Of a stretch of 64,000 nt of DNA, positions 27,601-35,430 are shown one piece after another. Origin of the DNA: DASRDU01 sp035652435 (lineage in GTDB: Bacteria > Acidobacteriota > Blastocatellia > RBC074). The notes under the pieces are model-generated. The model was not told the origin of the DNA. It searched no databases and saw only the letters and a program-made list of their open reading frames with translations. The position numbers were made by a program, and so were the translations under genes. The stretch lies in assembly GCA_035652435.1 (NCBI GenBank), contig DASRDU010000063.1, forward strand, positions 1 through 64,000. Direction: 5' to 3'. The first letter of the stretch is position 1. Each line of letters starts with the position of its first letter.

Positions 27601-30600
27601 GGACGCGCTGGTTGTTCTGATCGGCAATGAAGACGTTGCCCAGGCCGTCGGTGGAGACTCCGGTCGGATTGTTGACCTGTGCGGCGCCGGCCGGGCCGTC
27701 ATCGCCGCCGAAGCCCGGCACACCCGTGCCGGCCAGCGTCGTCATCGCCTGAGTCGAGCCGTCCACGCGGCGGACGCGCTGATTGTTCGTGTCGGCGATG
27801 TAGAAGTTGTTCTGCGAGTCAACGGCGACGTCTGACGGGTTGTTCAGGCTGAGCGTGGTTGCCAGCGCGCTGTCGCCGCTGTAACCGGCCGAGCCGTTGC
27901 CCGCGACGGTAGTGATGACTTTGGTCACCGCGTCAATCTTGCGGATGCGGTGGTTGCCCGAATCGGCGATATAGAGATTGTCCGCGGCATCAACGGCCAG
28001 GCCTTTTGGCTGGCGCAGCCGCGCGCCAGCAGCCGTCCCCTGGTCGCCGGTCGAGCCCTGCGCCCCGTTCACATCGCCGGCGTAATGAGAGATGACCCCG
28101 TCGGTGCCGATGCGGCGGACGCGGTTATATGTCAGGTCGGAGACGTAGATGACGCCCTGTGAGTCAACCGCGACGCCGGAAAGCGTCCCGAACGAAGCGC
28201 CGGTGGCCTGTTTGTTATCGCCGCCGTTCCCGCTCGAGCCGTTCCCGGCGATTATGCCGATTGTGCCGTCCAGTTCGACCCGGCGCAGTGTGCGGGTGCC
28301 TGAATCGAGGATCAGGAGGCGACCCTGCTTGTCACGCGCGACCGCCACAATCTGCTTGAACGAAGCCGCCGTCGCCTGACCGCCGTCGCCGCCGTTGCCG
28401 TAAAACCCGTTGCCCGCGAACGTCGAGATCGAGTAATTGACGTCGGCCAGCACCGTGACGGTGAAGGTCCGCGTCGCTTTGTTCTGACGCGAGTCCTGAG
28501 CCGTGAGCGTCACGGTCGTCGTGCCAATCGGGAAGAGCGAGCCCGACGGGTGGTCAGTATTCACCGTCACCGCGCCGTCCACCGCGTCAACGGCCGTCGG
28601 CATGTTGTAATTCACGATCGCGCCCGCCGGTGTCGGGGCTTCGGTCGTGATGTTCGGCGTCGCGCCGTTCAAGACCGGCGGGGTCGTGTCAACCACCGTC
28701 ACCTTGAACGTGGCCGTCGTGGTGAGCGAGAGGTTGTCGGTGGCCGTAAAGGTGACCGTCGTCATCCCGAGCGGGAAGGTGGTGCCCGGCGGATGCGTCG
28801 TCTGCACCGGCAGCGCAGCCCCCTGACCGCTGACCGCCGTCGGCATCACGTAATTGACCACCGCGCCGGCCGCGGACGTGGCCTCGACAGTCACGTCCGC
28901 CGGCACCCCGTTGATGGTCGGCGGCGGGACCGTCACGACGGTGACCGTGAAGGTGGTCATCGCCTTGTTGCCGCGCGAATCTTGGGCGGAGAAAGTCACC
29001 GTCGTTGTGCCGACCGGGAAGAGCGAGCCGGAAGGCGGATTCGCCGTCACCGCCACTGCGCCGTCCACCGCGTCGGTCGCGGTCGGCAGGTTGAAGGTGA
29101 CGTTAATGCTGTTGTTTGAGCCGCCGGTCGCGACGGTCTTGTTGGCCGGAACGTTGCTGAAGACCGGAGCCGTCGTGTCCTGCACCGTCACCTTGAAGCT
29201 GGCGGTGGCGGTGTTGTTGTGCGCGTCCTTGGCGGTGAACGTCACCGTCGTCATGCCGATCGGGAAGGTCGAGCCGGATGCCTTGTCCGTCATGACCGTG
29301 ACGTTGCCGTCCACAATGTCGGTCGCCGTCGGCAGTGGGTAATTGACCACCGCGCCCTGGCCCGAAGTCGCTTCGACCGTCAGATTCGCCGGGACATTGC
29401 TGATCGTCGGCTTCGTCGTGTCGGTCACCGTCACGGTGAATGAAGCCGTCGCCGTGTTACCCACGCCGTCCGTCGCGGTGAAATTCACGGTGGTCGTGCC
29501 GACCGGATACTTGTTGCCCGCCGGTATTCCACTGGCGACCACGTTGACGTTGCCGCTGACCGTGTCGGTCGCCGTCGGGTTGTTGAAGTTGAAGACCTTG
29601 CCGCCGAGCGTGTCGGCTTCAAAAGTTACCGAAGCCGGCACCCCGCTGATCACAGGCTTCTGGGTGTCGTTGACTTTCACGGTGAATGACCTGGTCGCCT
29701 GGTTGCCGGCGGAATCGCTGGCAACGAAAGTCACGGTGGTCGTGCCGACCGGGAACTTGTTGCCCGCCGGGACGCCGATCACCTGAAGCGTCGGATTCTG
29801 ATCAATGTTGTCGGTGACGGTCGGGTTACTGAAGTTGAAGACCTTGCCGCCGACGGTGTCGCCTTCGAACTCCTGGTTGGCCGGGATGGCGCCGATCACG
29901 GGCGCCACGGTGTCTTTGACCTGCACGAGCTGGCTCGTCGAACTGTTGCTCCCGCCCTTGTTGTCGCTCGCCTGGAGGAAGATCGAGTGGAAGCCGATGC
30001 TGAGCGTGACTGTCACATTTGCCGTGCCGCCGGTCCCGCTGGCCCCCTGGATCTGGTTGGCGCCGTCGAACCACTGCCAGGTGATCGGATCCCCGTCGGG
30101 GTCGAAAATCGTGCCGCTCAGCTGCACCGAGGCGCCGCTCGCAGAAGTCGCGCTGATCGGCGAACTGAGCTGATTGACGGTGATGACCGGCGGACGGTTG
30201 CTGTCATTGACCGTGAGCGCGAATGACTTGGTGTCGGTCAGAGCCCCGTCGCTGACCATGATCATGATGTTATAAGTCCCCGAGTCAGTCAGCGTGGGGG
30301 CGAACTGCAATGTCGCCGTCCCGTTATGATTGTCAGTGAAAGTACCGAATGAAGGCTTGCCCGTGATGGTGAAGGTCAGCGGGTCACCATTCGGGTCAGT
30401 CGCGTTGAAGGTCAGCGACAGGTTCTGGCCTTCGGTCATCGTCTGGTTGGAAATGGCCGCCAGAACCGGCGGGAAATTCTGGGCGCGCTTCAGCATGCGA
30501 ACGCGGAAATTCTCCGCATCGGCGAAAACGATGCTGTCATCCGGCAGGGCAATGATCCCGATGTTATTCTGCGGGCTGGTGCTGGTGTCGGCGAGGCCCG

Positions 30601-33046
30601 TCAGGTTGACCTTGGCATCTGTCCCGAGCCCCCCGTCCCCGGAAAATCCGGCAGTCCCCGTTCCGGCGACCACTCCCGTGTCGCCGTTCGGGCTGATCTG
30701 CATAATCTGGTGCTTCTTTTTGGCCGTGCCGCTGGGGATGTCGGGGACGTCGGAATTGACGACGAAAGCATTCCCGGCGCTGTCAACCGCGACATCGCGG
30801 GGCCGGTTGATCCCTTTCGTGCTGTCCGCAATCACGCTGAAGGCCGCGCCGCCCGCCGCACCCTGGCGCAGCACGCGGTTGTTCTTCATGTCCGCGATGT
30901 AAATCAGGTTGGAGCGGATCGTGATGCCGGTCGGCCTGTTGAGCGTGAGCGGCGCGACATCGGGCTGGACCGACTGGCTGTTGACGATCCCGGTGGACGG
31001 GTCAACTGTGCGAATTTTGCTGAAATTCTGATCCACGATGTAAATCACACCCGCGCTGTCAACCGCCACGTCGGCCGGGAAGATGACGGCCCTTTTCGCC
31101 GTGATCCCATCCTCGGTTGAGATGATGACACTTGAGGGGGTGCCCGCCGGCACGCCGATGACTGTCGCAATCCCGCCGGGCGGGACAATCGCCTTGGACT
31201 CACCGCCGTTCGGGAACAGCGTGACATCACTGGCCGAGGTGTTGATGAATTTGATCACGCCCGAGCGTTTGCCGCTGGGCGTGTTGGGGAATTTGACGCC
31301 GTCATCCGCGTCAACAATGAACAGGCCGTTGCTCGTCTTCGTCATCCCCATCAGCCCGCGGCTGAGGCTGGCGTTGATGACCTGACCGTCATTCGTCCCG
31401 GCGTTCTTATTGAGCGTCACGATGTGACCCGCGGCCACGGTCTGGGCGGAAGGCGTGCCGGGGAAAAGGTCAATCGGCTGCTGGGTGCGATTGACAAAAC
31501 GCAGCCGGGCGTTCTGCGAGTCGGCAATAAAAAGGTTCGCGTTCGCGTCCGCGGCCACGCCGAGCGTCTCGCCCAGAATGGCCGAGGTCGCCGGGGTATT
31601 GTCAAACGGGTTTTCCGAGCCGTTGCCGGCGATGGTGTCAATATTCTTCGACCCGATGGTTGTCCCCGCAATCGTCAGGCTGCTGTTGCTGACGTTGGCG
31701 TAGCGGACGTTGCTGTAAGAGAAGCCGGAAACAAAATACCCCGGGATCACCACGCCGCTATTGTCAGCCGCGATCTGGAAGGGAACGTCGTCGGGCGCGG
31801 AAGGCAGCGTGAGCAGCGCGCTGGTCGCCAGGCCGCCGTCGCCGCAACCGGAAGCCAGGTCGGTACAGGACTGGCCGTTGCCGCTGGGCAGTTTGGTGCC
31901 GCCCGCGACCGCCACCAGCGAATTGCCGTTCACTCGGCTGACCTGTTCGGCATTCCCCTCGGCGACGTAGATGGTCCCGTCAGGGGCGACCGCCATGCCG
32001 GTCGGGAAGTTGGCCAGGGCGACGAGCGTGGTCAGAGAGCCGCCGCTCACTTTGCGAACCCTCAGCCCGGGGTTCGCCTGACTCCCCTTGCCTTCTCCGA
32101 TCAGGAGCGCGCCGGTGGAGTCCACCGCCAGACTGAGCGGGGAGATCAGCGAGATCTGGGTCGGGGGGAAACCGCTGCCCGTTTCCGCCCCGCCGCCCGC
32201 GAAAACGGTCGGATTGCCGGACGAATCGAGGCTGTAGACGAGATTGGTTTTGATGAAGTAGAAAATCTTCGTGACCGGATCCATCGTCAGCGCGCGGATG
32301 TCTTCAAACAGTGAGTTGGAGAAGACCGCCAGGATTTTGCCGGGGGCAATCGTCTTGTTGGCGATTACGAAGTTCTGCGCACTGACGTTTATCCCGACGA
32401 TGGCGTTCAGCCCGGGGACACTGACATAGACGGCATTGCCGCTCGGATCCACCGCCATCCCGGTGATGGAATCAAGGTTGGATTCGGGGGCGGGCGTGTC
32501 GTCAAGAAAATCCACTCCCCCGCCCGCGATCAGATTGATGCTGCCCGGACTGATTGTGACCCCTGCGAGCGTAACCGGCTGCGAGGTGGTGTTGATAAAA
32601 CGAATGAGGCTTGACCGTGTGACGCCGTTGATCAGCGCTTCGTCAACAATGTAATAACCGCGCCCCAGCGGGTCGCGCGCCGCCATCACGGGGCGGGACA
32701 CCGGGGCCTGTTTCGCCGGCAGGTTGATCCCGAAACCGCCGCCCGCGATCGTGGAGATGTTCATCTGAAGCGCCTGGGGCGCCGGGGCGGGGGCCGGCGC
32801 GAGACTCAGGGCGGCATTCACCCCGGTCCTGGCGCGGCTGAACAACTGCGCGAGCCGGGAGCCGTAATGATCAGTCCCGGCGGCGTGACTGCGCTCGTTC
32901 CAGGCGAGGGCGCTCGCCGCGAGCAGCAGGGCCGCCGCCGCGATGATCATCAGACTCCGCCTGGAGCAATAATTGAATAATGAATTGTGTTTCTGCTGAT
33001 GAAGTGAGGAAGCGTGAGGATTGTGCTTGAACTTGAGGGTGTTCAT
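24653..33046 (-). CDS. Giant secreted NHL / HYR / cadherin-like / PKD / IPT modular protein
   Basis: 2797 residues. The N-terminus is a long signal or anchor (SLMIIAAAALLLAASALAW, residues about 31-50). Domains in order: an NHL-like propeller region (about 95-890); a cadherin-like domain (about 895-985, SNQTMTEGQNLSLTFNATDP); a PKD/Ig domain; six HYR modules (about 1045-1530, repeating DTTKPTISNVPANLTVEATS and FPVGTTTVTF); six-blade NHL propeller A (about 1535-1880); cadherin-like, PKD and a seventh HYR (about 1880-2160); NHL propeller B (about 2160-2500); cadherin-like, PKD and a final IPT/TIG domain (about 2700-2797). No enzyme motif or sortase signal is seen. A surface or extracellular adhesin or matrix role is inferred. 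Single gene, GGGAG ahead of the start. Confidence 0.88.
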   Translation of the reverse strand: MNTLKFKHNPHASSLHQQKHNSLFNYCSRRSLMIIAAAALLLAASALAWNERSHAAGTDHYGSRLAQLFSRARTGVNAALSLAPAPAPAPQALQMNISTIAGGGFGINLPAKQAPVSRPVMAARDPLGRGYYIVDEALINGVTRSSLIRFINTTSQPVTLAGVTISPGSINLIAGGGVDFLDDTPAPESNLDSITGMAVDPSGNAVYVSVPGLNAIVGINVSAQNFVIANKTIAPGKILAVFSNSLFEDIRALTMDPVTKIFYFIKTNLVYSLDSSGNPTVFAGGGAETGSGFPPTQISLISPLSLAVDSTGALLIGEGKGSQANPGLRVRKVSGGSLTTLVALANFPTGMAVAPDGTIYVAEGNAEQVSRVNGNSLVAVAGGTKLPSGNGQSCTDLASGCGDGGLATSALLTLPSAPDDVPFQIAADNSGVVIPGYFVSGFSYSNVRYANVSNSSLTIAGTTIGSKNIDTIAGNGSENPFDNTPATSAILGETLGVAADANANLFIADSQNARLRFVNRTQQPIDLFPGTPSAQTVAAGHIVTLNKNAGTNDGQVINASLSRGLMGMTKTSNGLFIVDADDGVKFPNTPSGKRSGVIKFINTSASDVTLFPNGGESKAIVPPGGIATVIGVPAGTPSSVIISTEDGITAKRAVIFPADVAVDSAGVIYIVDQNFSKIRTVDPSTGIVNSQSVQPDVAPLTLNRPTGITIRSNLIYIADMKNNRVLRQGAAGGAAFSVIADSTKGINRPRDVAVDSAGNAFVVNSDVPDIPSGTAKKKHQIMQISPNGDTGVVAGTGTAGFSGDGGLGTDAKVNLTGLADTSTSPQNNIGIIALPDDSIVFADAENFRVRMLKRAQNFPPVLAAISNQTMTEGQNLSLTFNATDPNGDPLTFTITGKPSFGTFTDNHNGTATLQFAPTLTDSGTYNIMIMVSDGALTDTKSFALTVNDSNRPPVITVNQLSSPISATSASGASVQLSGTIFDPDGDPITWQWFDGANQIQGASGTGGTANVTVTLSIGFHSIFLQASDNKGGSNSSTSQLVQVKDTVAPVIGAIPANQEFEGDTVGGKVFNFSNPTVTDNIDQNPTLQVIGVPAGNKFPVGTTTVTFVASDSAGNQATRSFTVKVNDTQKPVISGVPASVTFEADTLGGKVFNFNNPTATDTVSGNVNVVASGIPAGNKYPVGTTTVNFTATDGVGNTATASFTVTVTDTTKPTISNVPANLTVEATSGQGAVVNYPLPTATDIVDGNVTVMTDKASGSTFPIGMTTVTFTAKDAHNNTATASFKVTVQDTTAPVFSNVPANKTVATGGSNNSINVTFNLPTATDAVDGAVAVTANPPSGSLFPVGTTTVTFSAQDSRGNKAMTTFTVTVVTVPPPTINGVPADVTVEATSAAGAVVNYVMPTAVSGQGAALPVQTTHPPGTTFPLGMTTVTFTATDNLSLTTTATFKVTVVDTTPPVLNGATPNITTEAPTPAGAIVNYNMPTAVDAVDGAVTVNTDHPSGSLFPIGTTTVTLTAQDSRQNKATRTFTVTVLADVNYSISTFAGNGFYGNGGDGGQATAASFKQIVAVARDKQGRLLILDSGTRTLRRVELDGTIGIIAGNGSSGNGGDNKQATGASFGTLSGVAVDSQGVIYVSDLTYNRVRRIGTDGVISHYAGDVNGAQGSTGDQGTAAGARLRQPKGLAVDAADNLYIADSGNHRIRKIDAVTKVITTVAGNGSAGYSGDSALATTLSLNNPSDVAVDSQNNFYIADTNNQRVRRVDGSTQAMTTLAGTGVPGFGGDDGPAGAAQVNNPTGVSTDGLGNVFIADQNNQRVRRVSKATGKIRTVAGKGVPGFEGDNGPATLAALSGPVALASDAAGDNIFVADSGNLRVRKLSTAAAVNHPPVITSAIGDQTITKGQTMDIQLAATDEDNDGVTFTLVNGPAFATITNANVPQRTATLHLAPNAAGTFTGIQVKADDGKGGTALSAAFSITVSDQPPSNHPPTASAGALAAMVEATSPAGASVALSGSGTDQDGDTLSFSWKDGANVIAATANATVTLALGNHSITLTVSDGKGGSATTPAQAVLVKDSTPPVISGVPAPITVTATSAAGAAVNYTMPTASDLVSGNVQVMTDHASGSTFPVGTTTVKFTATDAANNSAMQSFTVTVLPQGSGGDPTYLISTFAGNGLSGYSGDFGQAAAAALRQIGGLARDKAGNVYIADATSHVVRRVDTAGVITTFAGLGTNGNTGDGKAALNATFGSPSGVVVDSQGVVYVADTANNRVRRITPDGKIGHYVGDTNGAAGYSGDFGSASSAKLRGPRGLAVDAQDNLYICDASNHRIRRVDAVTRVITTVAGNGNAGYNGDDAAATTLYLNNPTGVAVDAQNNFYIADQDNNRIRKVDAATQKMTTIAGTGGAGVGLEDVAATGGLLDGPSGVSVDGAGDVFIADQNNHRVRRISKATGRIKTVAGNGTPGFSGDGGPALDAMLNMPGCVVSDETGDKVFVADTGNLRVRKLATGNVPPPPPNNLPVVAAIANQTLNKGQVLDVSISATDADGDSVSFSLINAPSFATLTNANPAARTATLHLAPSAAGTFNDVKVQATDSKNGTSQSNAFSITVNNTGVNNPPTAVIAGGSVVTVTTNDPSAQLTFNGTGSSDPDGDSLTYVWSEGAKGLGTGAIINTTLGVGTHTVTLTVNDGKGGTGTATQTVNVEGSGPSTLSLNSISPTSGRQGQTIDVVLTGTGFKQGATVFFSGDGITETVTSVTGTQLVVRITIAPNAPLGSSLTSRRHVTVVNPDGVTSTLSRVFAVFPK
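25540..26560 (-). repeat. NHL propeller block B within the giant gene
   Basis: Encodes six NHL blades (FAGNGLSGYSGDFGQAAA, YVADTANNRVRR, YICDASNHRIRRVD). It is homologous along its whole length to block A at 27412-28443, including the odd GHYVGDTNGAAGYSGD insertion matched by SHYAGDVNGAQGSTGD. It arose by internal duplication. Confidence 0.8.
27412..28443 (-). repeat. NHL propeller block A within the giant gene
   Basis: Encodes the partner copy of block B, with six blades in the same order (FAGNGFYGNGGDGGQATA, YVSDLTYNRVRR, YIADSGNHRIRKID). The block-plus-cadherin/PKD unit recurs, so the duplication probably spanned about 1.8 kb. Confidence 0.8.
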
Positions 33047-33608
33047 TCGTTGTTACTCCCGCGCCGGGCCAGGCGCATCTGTCACGGACAAAGATAAAGG
33101 TCACTGCGGCAGCGGCGCGCCCGCTTTCGGGCGCCTCCGGGCAAAGAGGACTGCTGGCAGTGCCCAACTGACTCTGGTCAGGCCAGGATTGGAAAGATGG
33201 CAGCGCGAAAATCTTCCGTGAGGAAGGCGCTCCGGACTACCTTGAAGTTATCCGCAGGGTAGTGAGGTTCAGGTTCTGATCCAGTGATCGGAATCCGAGT
33301 GTCTGGCGAAGCGGCGATGAGGTTCGCCAGAACAACTACCATTCAACAACAGTTGATCGGTCAAGTCAACATTATAAGAATCGCAAGTGCTGATTGAGGA
33401 ATCGGTCTCCAGTACTTCAGCGGGAACCGACGGCAGCAACTGACAGCAGGAAATATCGAATCGGCGCTCTCTCGAAAAAAAAGGACAGGTTAGTCAACGC
33501 GCGACTTGTGGAAAAGTTCCGGGGCGTGAAGATTTATTTGGGGCGGGCCACGCGTGATGGAAGAGAACGGAGAGTGAAAACGCCGCCCCCTTCGGTCGCC
33601 CGCCTCAG
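33047..33608. other. Leader/promoter region of the giant gene
   Basis: 562 bases with no credible gene. It should contain the minus-strand promoter and 5' leader of the giant protein. A perfect 9-bp inverted repeat sits at 33302-33310 / 33323-33331 (see separate entry). The right part is the promoterless 3' flank of the next minus-strand gene, with no clear terminator. Confidence 0.45.
33302..33331. promoter_or_regulatory. Inverted repeat upstream of the giant gene
   Basis: TCTGGCGAA (33302-33310) and TTCGCCAGA (33323-33331) form a perfect 9-bp inverted repeat with a 12-nt spacer, about 255 nt upstream of the giant gene's start. It could be an operator or a leader RNA hairpin; the sequence does not decide. 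Confidence 0.4.
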
Positions 33609-34478
33609 TTACTTTGCGGGCGTGAAAAGATCAGTCTCGTAACTGACGCCGAAGGTGACGCCGCTACGGGCGCTGTGGCGGTTGAGTCCCCTGATGCCCG
33701 CGACATCCCAGACGAGCCCGGCGGCCCGCAGGCGCGCGCCGATTCTGGCTTCGCCGTCCGATTCGGTGCCACGCGGCGCGTTGCTGCGGGTGTTCTGGCG
33801 GCCGTTGACTTCGCCGACCAGCGTCAGCCGGTCGCTCGCCTTGTAAGTTGCCGCCAGCCCGTAAAGCACCACGTCGTTCTGCGTGAAGAGGTCAACCGGG
33901 GCCGTGAGGATGCCGAGGCCGAGGTTGCCGAAAAGGTTCACCCGCCCGAAATGTTTGCCCGCGATCGCGGTCGCAAAGAAATTGATCTGGTTGACGCCGA
34001 TGCCGCGCTCCTGATTTGAATTCGGCAGCTGCACGCCGAAGCGAAATCCGAGGCTCGGTATCCGGCGGCCTTCGTTCCTGAGTTTGATCTTCGTCGCGAG
34101 GAAAAAATCCCCGGTGTCGCTGGTCGAGACGGGGGCTTTGGAGAGCCTGAGCGGAGTCGCGCTCGGCTGATACTGGCGATTGATGCTCAGGAAATTCTGG
34201 ATCACGCCGCCCGCCTCGAATTCGACATTCGGCGCGAGGCCCGCGCGCAGGTTGACCACGCCGATGCGTGTCAGATCACCGTTGAGTCCCGAGAGCGGGA
34301 AATCCCTGCTCTGCACAAAGTCGAAACCGAAATCAACGCGAACCGCGCCCGGCTTGATGATGTCAACGTCTTCGGTGATCAGCGGTCGCTGCTGGGCGTG
34401 GACGGACGAGGAGTTGGTGGCGGCAGACGCAATGACGACGAGACAGATAACGATCAGTTTGAGTGCATGTGATTTCAT
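33609..34478 (-). CDS. Outer-membrane beta-barrel protein (phenol-MetA-transporter-like)
   Basis: 289 residues. Signal peptide MKSHALKLIVICLVVIASAA...VHAQ. The mature part opens with RPLITEDVDIIKPGAVRVDF and then alternates amphipathic strands (GFRFGVQLPNSNQERGIGVN, HFGRVNLFGNLGLGI, TYKASDRLTLVGEVNGR), as in the putative 'MetA-pathway of phenol degradation' transporter barrels. It ends GVTFGVSYETDLFTPAK, without a classical C-terminal Phe. A passive outer-membrane channel is inferred with no known substrate. It lies 73 nt downstream of the patatin gene and may be co-transcribed with it. Confidence 0.7.
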   Translation of the reverse strand: MKSHALKLIVICLVVIASAATNSSSVHAQQRPLITEDVDIIKPGAVRVDFGFDFVQSRDFPLSGLNGDLTRIGVVNLRAGLAPNVEFEAGGVIQNFLSINRQYQPSATPLRLSKAPVSTSDTGDFFLATKIKLRNEGRRIPSLGFRFGVQLPNSNQERGIGVNQINFFATAIAGKHFGRVNLFGNLGLGILTAPVDLFTQNDVVLYGLAATYKASDRLTLVGEVNGRQNTRSNAPRGTESDGEARIGARLRAAGLVWDVAGIRGLNRHSARSGVTFGVSYETDLFTPAK

Positions 34479-34551
34479 CGGCCGGGGATTTATAGCACAC
34501 CGACCGTGGGAGGATGAAGTGAACGGAGTAAAAACAGCAGGGCAGGCCGGG

Positions 34552-35427
34552 TCACCCCTTCACCATTTTGAGTCGCTGCGGGTCATTTTCCGAACGGGCG
34601 AAGAGGCGCCCGAAGAAGCCTTTCCTCTCCGGCTCGAGCTTCTGTTTGATCCGGTGCATGACTTCGCGCGCCGCCTTCTCGCCGGCGGCAATCATCTCGT
34701 CGGCCCTCGAGAGGTCATCGGGCCGGATGTGGCCGACCTGCGGGTTCACGACGACGTCGGCGTCCTGATAAAGGTAAGTCACCGAGCTGCGCCCCATCAC
34801 CGAAAGCGACTGGTACATGATCGTGAAGATGTTGGTCGGCGCCGGGATCGGCAGGCCCTGTGAATGGACGTCAACGGCAATCACGATGTCCGCCCCCATC
34901 CCGCGCGCCACTGCCGCCGGCAGGTGCCCGACCAGCCCGCCGTCAACCATCATCCGCCCGTTGACCATCACCGGCGTGAAGTAGCAGGGGATCGCGCAAC
35001 TGGCGCGGACCGCGAGCGCCACGTCGCCTTCGGTGAAGACGACCATCTTGCCTTCCTGAATGTCGGTCGCGACGACGCCGAGCGGGATCTGCATGTCTTC
35101 GATCCGGTGAACGGGAAAGATCGAGCGGATGTAATCTTCCATCCGCGCGCTGTTGAAGAAGCCGAGGCGCGAGACCGTCACCCGACCCAGATCGCTCCAG
35201 CGGATTTTGCGCGCGAGCTTTTCCAGATCGTCGGCCGAAAGGCCCCCGGCATAACCGGCGCCGATCAGCGAGCCGACGCTCGTTCCGGCGATCAGGTCAA
35301 CCGGGATGTTGTTTTTCTCCAGCTCGCGCAGCACCCCGATGTGCGCCATCCCCCGCGCGACTCCGCCCCCCAGCGCCAGACCGACCCGCGGACGCCTTTT
35401 TCTGTTGATATCCCCATTCACGGCCAT
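34552..35427 (-). CDS. Patatin-like phospholipase (RssA-like)
   Basis: 291 residues with all patatin motifs: oxyanion hole GLALGGGVARGMAHIGVL (about residues 16-33), nucleophile elbow GTSVGS with Ser near residue 51, and catalytic Asp in MMVDGGLVGHLP. It should hydrolyse acyl chains from lipids in the cytoplasm or at the membrane. The C-terminal 60 residues are charged and helical. Start at 35427 with TAAGGAGG 11 nt upstream, and a plausible -10 (TACAAT on the minus strand near 35465). That promoter region is part of the sequence repeated at 36413 in front of the second pilin. Confidence 0.9.
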   Translation of the reverse strand: MAVNGDINRKRRPRVGLALGGGVARGMAHIGVLRELEKNNIPVDLIAGTSVGSLIGAGYAGGLSADDLEKLARKIRWSDLGRVTVSRLGFFNSARMEDYIRSIFPVHRIEDMQIPLGVVATDIQEGKMVVFTEGDVALAVRASCAIPCYFTPVMVNGRMMVDGGLVGHLPAAVARGMGADIVIAVDVHSQGLPIPAPTNIFTIMYQSLSVMGRSSVTYLYQDADVVVNPQVGHIRPDDLSRADEMIAAGEKAAREVMHRIKQKLEPERKGFFGRLFARSENDPQRLKMVKG

Positions 35428-35430
35428 AAC

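Noticed and set aside
25736..27835. Long plus-strand open frames (317 and 380 codons) opposite the giant gene
   Set aside because: They are antisense to strongly repetitive NHL/PKD coding sequence, have no ribosome binding site and show low-complexity translations. GC-rich coding DNA often gives such shadows.
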